Below are positions 61,149 to 64,000 of a stretch of 64,000 nucleotides of DNA, piece by piece. Origin of the DNA: CAJXVA01 sp963761755 (lineage in GTDB: Bacteria > Myxococcota_A > Polyangia > Nannocystales > Nannocystaceae); NCBI GenBank assembly GCA_963761755.1, contig CAVXIC010000039.1, positions 372,001 to 436,000 of the forward strand, in the 5' to 3' direction. Position 1 is the stretch's first letter; each line of letters opens with the position of its first letter. The notes below the pieces were generated by a model. The model worked only from the letters and a program-made list of their open reading frames with translations. It was not told the origin of the DNA and searched no databases. The position numbers were made by a program, and so were the translations under genes.

Positions 61149-62415
61149 ATCGAGTTATTAGGGAAGGAGGCGGGCCACTTCGGGAGCATGCACGTGTTCC
61201 GCTGCTACTTCGCATCCTCGACATCCTCGACATCGGTCTGGCAGTCAGCCAAACGCATCTAGCTCGGAGAAGGAATGGCTCGCTCCATCCGGCTTCGAGG
61301 CGGCGGTTCTTTATCCCGACCTTGGAGCCCTTCACGTTGCGTAGCAGGTTTAGGGCGACATGGCGCACGACGGTGAAGTTTTCGGCCGCATTGTCGGCTC
61401 GGAGCCGAGACTCGTCTTCGCGGAACGCGACGTCGAGCGTCCAATGAAGTTTATTCTCGACCTGCCAGTGGCTGCGCACGGCCTCCACTGCCTGCTTAGC
61501 AGTGAGCGACTTCCGAGATATGATGAAGTACCTGTAGCCGTGAGTGTGTTTGCCGCTGATGGTGCGCTCGGACTCGTAGAGGACGACTTGGGCGAATCCC
61601 TGCCATCGATCCGCTTCCGGGGATTCGTCGGTGACTGGGAGTACCGTACAGGTTCGCTTCTCCTCTCGGCCGCGTTTGGTCTCGGTGGTCGTAGCGCGGC
61701 GCCCTCGACCGGGCGAGCGAGAACTTGTCTGCAACTCTTCGAACGCCTTGACCACAGCCGCATGGAGTTTGGGCTGGTTGTCCCTAACGGCGAGCAGGTA
61801 GCCCCCGCCCTTGTCGACAATCTTCGACGCGACGCCCGTTTGGCATCCGGCCGCGTCGATGGTCACGAGACAGCCTTTGACGCGAAGGAGGTCCAGCAAA
61901 CGTGGCAATGCCTCGATCTCGTTCGACCCCTCGGCGGTCGAAACTTGCCCGAGACCGACTCCATTCGCAGTGCTCCACGCACTCACCATGGTGATGAACG
62001 AACCGCCGCTGGCCTTGTCGAAGGCTCGCCGCAGGACCTTGCCGTTGATCGCCACCACGTTTTGCTCGGTGGCCTTGGCAAGCCCCTCCATCCAGCGAGC
62101 GAAGAGCTGCTCCAACGCGTCCGGGTCGAGCTTGGCGAGGAACCGGCCGATAGTGTCGTGCGATGGGATCCCGGCCGGCAGGTCAACGAACCGTTCGACG
62201 AACTCCTGGCGCGAGTTCCCGAAGCGCTCAATCGACACCGGGTCGTTGACACAGCAAACTACCCCGCAAAGACAGAGGAACAGGACCGACTCGAGACTGT
62301 GACGGCGCGTCCGCTCGACTCTCGGGTCGGGCAGCTGCGAGAACAGCTCGACAAACGCCTCGACATCCGGAGCCGGACCCATCGCTGCTGGCGCCTTCCC
62401 TCTTCGCTTCGGCAT
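61006..62415 (-). mobile_element. ISAs1-family transposase gene with altered C-terminus
   Basis: A 469-aa DDE-type transposase. The N-terminal DDE-associated region (FVELFSQLPDPRVERTRRHSLESV) and LAKLDPDALEQLFARW are typical of ISAs1/H-repeat proteins; the catalytic core shows AINGKVLRRAFDK, TIDAAGCQ and HWQVENKLHWTLDVAFREDESR. After about GWSEPFLLRA the protein continues with about 85 low-complexity Ser/Arg/Pro-rich residues instead of ending, which suggests a frameshift or loss of the normal stop. ATG 62415 gives MPKRRGKA; the frame is open 14 codons further. I could not find terminal inverted repeats or a target duplication. Confidence 0.85.
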
Positions 62416-62591
62416 GCTCGACAGAAGATCACGCCTGCGCCCTCCTCGGCAAATCACCTCGTAGCTGATCCATGTTGTTTAACATCTGATGCGATCTCCC
62501 TGGCCTGGCAGTAGCGGCAACACCACGCGTGGCAAGACGTGACAGGCGCCGCACGACGCTCAGGATGACGTCGTGCTCTATCTGCTTGGGC

Positions 62592-63800
62592 CTACTTCTT
62601 CCGTGTCGAAAAGGTTCGCTCGAATGTGCCGACCACCGAGAGCAGCACATTGTGCTGCTCTCGCGCTAGCCCGAGGGCGCCCGGCTCCGTAGCGGTGCCC
62701 TGGAAGAAGAAGCCGTTTGGATCGGTGGCGTGATCGTATCGGTACTCTAGCCGGACGAGCGTATGATGCCAGAGCCCGACGGTGGCGGTCCCGGTCGCGC
62801 CTACGAGCCATCCTCTCGTTCCGTACACGCGGCCATCTCGATCCCACCACGCATCGGGGCGGGCGGAGAGGTCGAGATAAGCGTTGTCGGACTCCCAAGG
62901 ACGACCGCGAACGAACACCCCCCCACCGGTCCAGATCGCTTCCTGTTCGACGAGCGCGCCACTCGAGTCGGGGGTGAGCACCCGCGATCGGCCGACGTCC
63001 CAGATCGCCGCGGCGCCGAAGTGCTCCCCATCGTAGAGGAGCTTGGTGTCAGAGTGCACCTGCCAGTATTCGGGGCCGATCGCGAGCTCCTGCTCCGGGC
63101 CGAACATTACGACCTGGGCGGCAGACCACGCGTCACGGTTCCACGTTACGGCCGCGACATAGCTCGGGACGTCGTTGACGTCGGCGGCGGTCTGCCAACC
63201 GTTGACGACCCACGCCTCCACGCCAAACCCGAATGGTAGGGGCTGGGCGACCCGTCCACCGAGAAGGTAGTATGGAGTGCCGTTGGCCGCCCAAGACGGC
63301 GAGACGTTCCAGTCGTCCTTCGACCAGAAACCGCCGACACCGATCGGACTGCTCATCAAGCCCACGGTGAACTCGGTTCGGGTGCGAGGGATCATTGCAC
63401 CCGCGCTCGCGAGACCGAGATGTTTCCATGCTTCGGGGCCAGCGAACGCCCCCGCTTCGCCTCCAGGGACCGGTTCGGCCGAATAGAGGGCGTCTGCGGC
63501 CGGCCCTGCCTGGAGAGAGAGCGTGAAGTGCCATGGTTCCGCTTCGGTGGCAGGGTGCAAGAGGTAGGCAGCGCCGAGGTTCACCGTCGCCTCGCCGGTT
63601 CGCGGAGTCGTCACGGCGCCGCGGTACACGTGATTGTCCGGCCGGTTCGAGTTGAAGACGTAGCCGGTATCGACTAACGCGCCGACGGTCCATCCCCGGC
63701 GTACGGAGTCGTCGCTGTCGGTCGGAGCTTCTGCGAGGGAGTCGTGAGGAACCTCGACGGTCGGCGTGAAGAGAAAGCAGGTGAGACAAGTGGTGAGCAT
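62592..63800 (-). CDS. outer-membrane porin-like beta-barrel
   Basis: A 402-aa exported protein with a short hydrophobic N-terminus (LTTCLTCFLFTPTVEV) and then amphipathic strands throughout (GWTVGALVDTGYVFNSNRPDNH, TEFTVGLMSSPIGVGGFW, TLVRLEYRYDHATDPNGFFF), ending in an aromatic-containing strand. The sequence style matches beta-barrel porin-2 type proteins, in which the N-terminal half has the YxFNxNRPDNH-like motif. Solute unknown. ATG 63800 or GTG 63818 may be the start. Confidence 0.75.
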   Translation of the reverse strand: MLTTCLTCFLFTPTVEVPHDSLAEAPTDSDDSVRRGWTVGALVDTGYVFNSNRPDNHVYRGAVTTPRTGEATVNLGAAYLLHPATEAEPWHFTLSLQAGPAADALYSAEPVPGGEAGAFAGPEAWKHLGLASAGAMIPRTRTEFTVGLMSSPIGVGGFWSKDDWNVSPSWAANGTPYYLLGGRVAQPLPFGFGVEAWVVNGWQTAADVNDVPSYVAAVTWNRDAWSAAQVVMFGPEQELAIGPEYWQVHSDTKLLYDGEHFGAAAIWDVGRSRVLTPDSSGALVEQEAIWTGGGVFVRGRPWESDNAYLDLSARPDAWWDRDGRVYGTRGWLVGATGTATVGLWHHTLVRLEYRYDHATDPNGFFFQGTATEPGALGLAREQHNVLLSVVGTFERTFSTRKK

Positions 63801-64000
63801 CGGAGTGGGCTCGGACACAGCAACTCCCGTGCCGACCCGCGACGACGAGTCGGCGGGCACGTTGCGTTCGGCGTCGCGATCCGTCCGCCTTGCAGGCTGC
63901 AATACGGCCCCAGGCAGGCATCGCACCGTGCAACCCGGTGCGCGCTCTGCGGTTCCCGATGCCCGGAAGATCGCAGCCCTGCTCAACCGGCACGGCGCTT
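63801..64000. other. upstream region of the porin gene at the window edge
   Basis: The frames open here are Arg-rich with no motif. The region presumably contains the porin promoter on the minus strand, but no clear promoter element could be picked out. Confidence 0.4.

Overview
The window is GC-rich, tightly packed bacterial DNA. It most probably comes from a myxobacterium (Myxococcota, perhaps Nannocystineae). The grounds are: many lipoproteins with Ser/Thr/Asp/Gly-rich linkers just after the lipobox Cys; three Hanks-type Ser/Thr kinases, two with long TPR tails; a MYXO-CTERM-like sorting tail; a sigma54 enhancer-binding protein; and several hybrid CheA-like kinases. No rRNA, tRNA, CRISPR array or phage was recognised. 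The assignment rests on gene style only.

Layout. 1-7.7 kb: the end of a vWA-type protein, an OmpR-type response regulator with its histidine kinase, an MDR oxidoreductase, and a secreted alpha-amylase lipoprotein followed by a RarD-like permease and a small T2SSE_N-like protein. 7.75-15.4 kb: a minus-strand run of seven closely spaced or overlapping genes, read as peroxiredoxin-glutaredoxin hybrid, GAF-sigma54 activator, small membrane protein, membrane thioredoxin-fold protein with a CxC motif, membrane CheA-like kinase, CheY-like regulator, and a CheX-Hpt-ATPase fusion. It looks like a redox-linked phosphorelay. 15.6-23 kb: DUF808 protein, Ser/Thr kinase, Lgt-like membrane protein, lipoproteins, M28 peptidase and an SDR.

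23.2-32.5 kb holds the most unusual locus: three consecutive Hsp100/Clp-like double-AAA+ ATPase genes, translationally coupled. In all three the first AAA+ module looks hydrolysis-dead and the second intact. The first two carry C-terminal regions that resemble the N-terminal/PCRF part of class I peptide release factors without the GGQ domain, and the middle one also has an L7/L12-C-terminal-like motif between its AAA+ modules. I infer a ribosome- or translation-directed unfoldase/remodelling complex.

32.6-44.8 kb: an alpha/beta-hydrolase lipoprotein; tandem kinase-TPR genes sharing a 1253-bp almost identical block; an RluA-type pseudouridine synthase; a VKOR-DsbA fusion; a secreted protein with a hexanucleotide-encoded Ser-Lys tail; and an ECF sigma factor with a FecR-domain anti-sigma-like partner. 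44.8-54.7 kb: an envelope operon (transglycosylase-like, metallophosphoesterase, beta-barrel-like), Cys-rich lipoproteins, a universal stress protein, and a LysR regulator divergent from a four-gene operon (DJ-1/PfpI-like, ABM monooxygenase, NADP-binding, DUF481-like).

54.8-64 kb is a decaying accessory region: a frameshifted lipoprotein gene, a lipoprotein remnant, two degenerate IS91-like transposase tails, a MYXO-CTERM protein that has lost its stop, a truncated LuxR-type HTH gene, an ISAs1 transposase and a porin. All calls are by eye from translated sequence; no database search was run.
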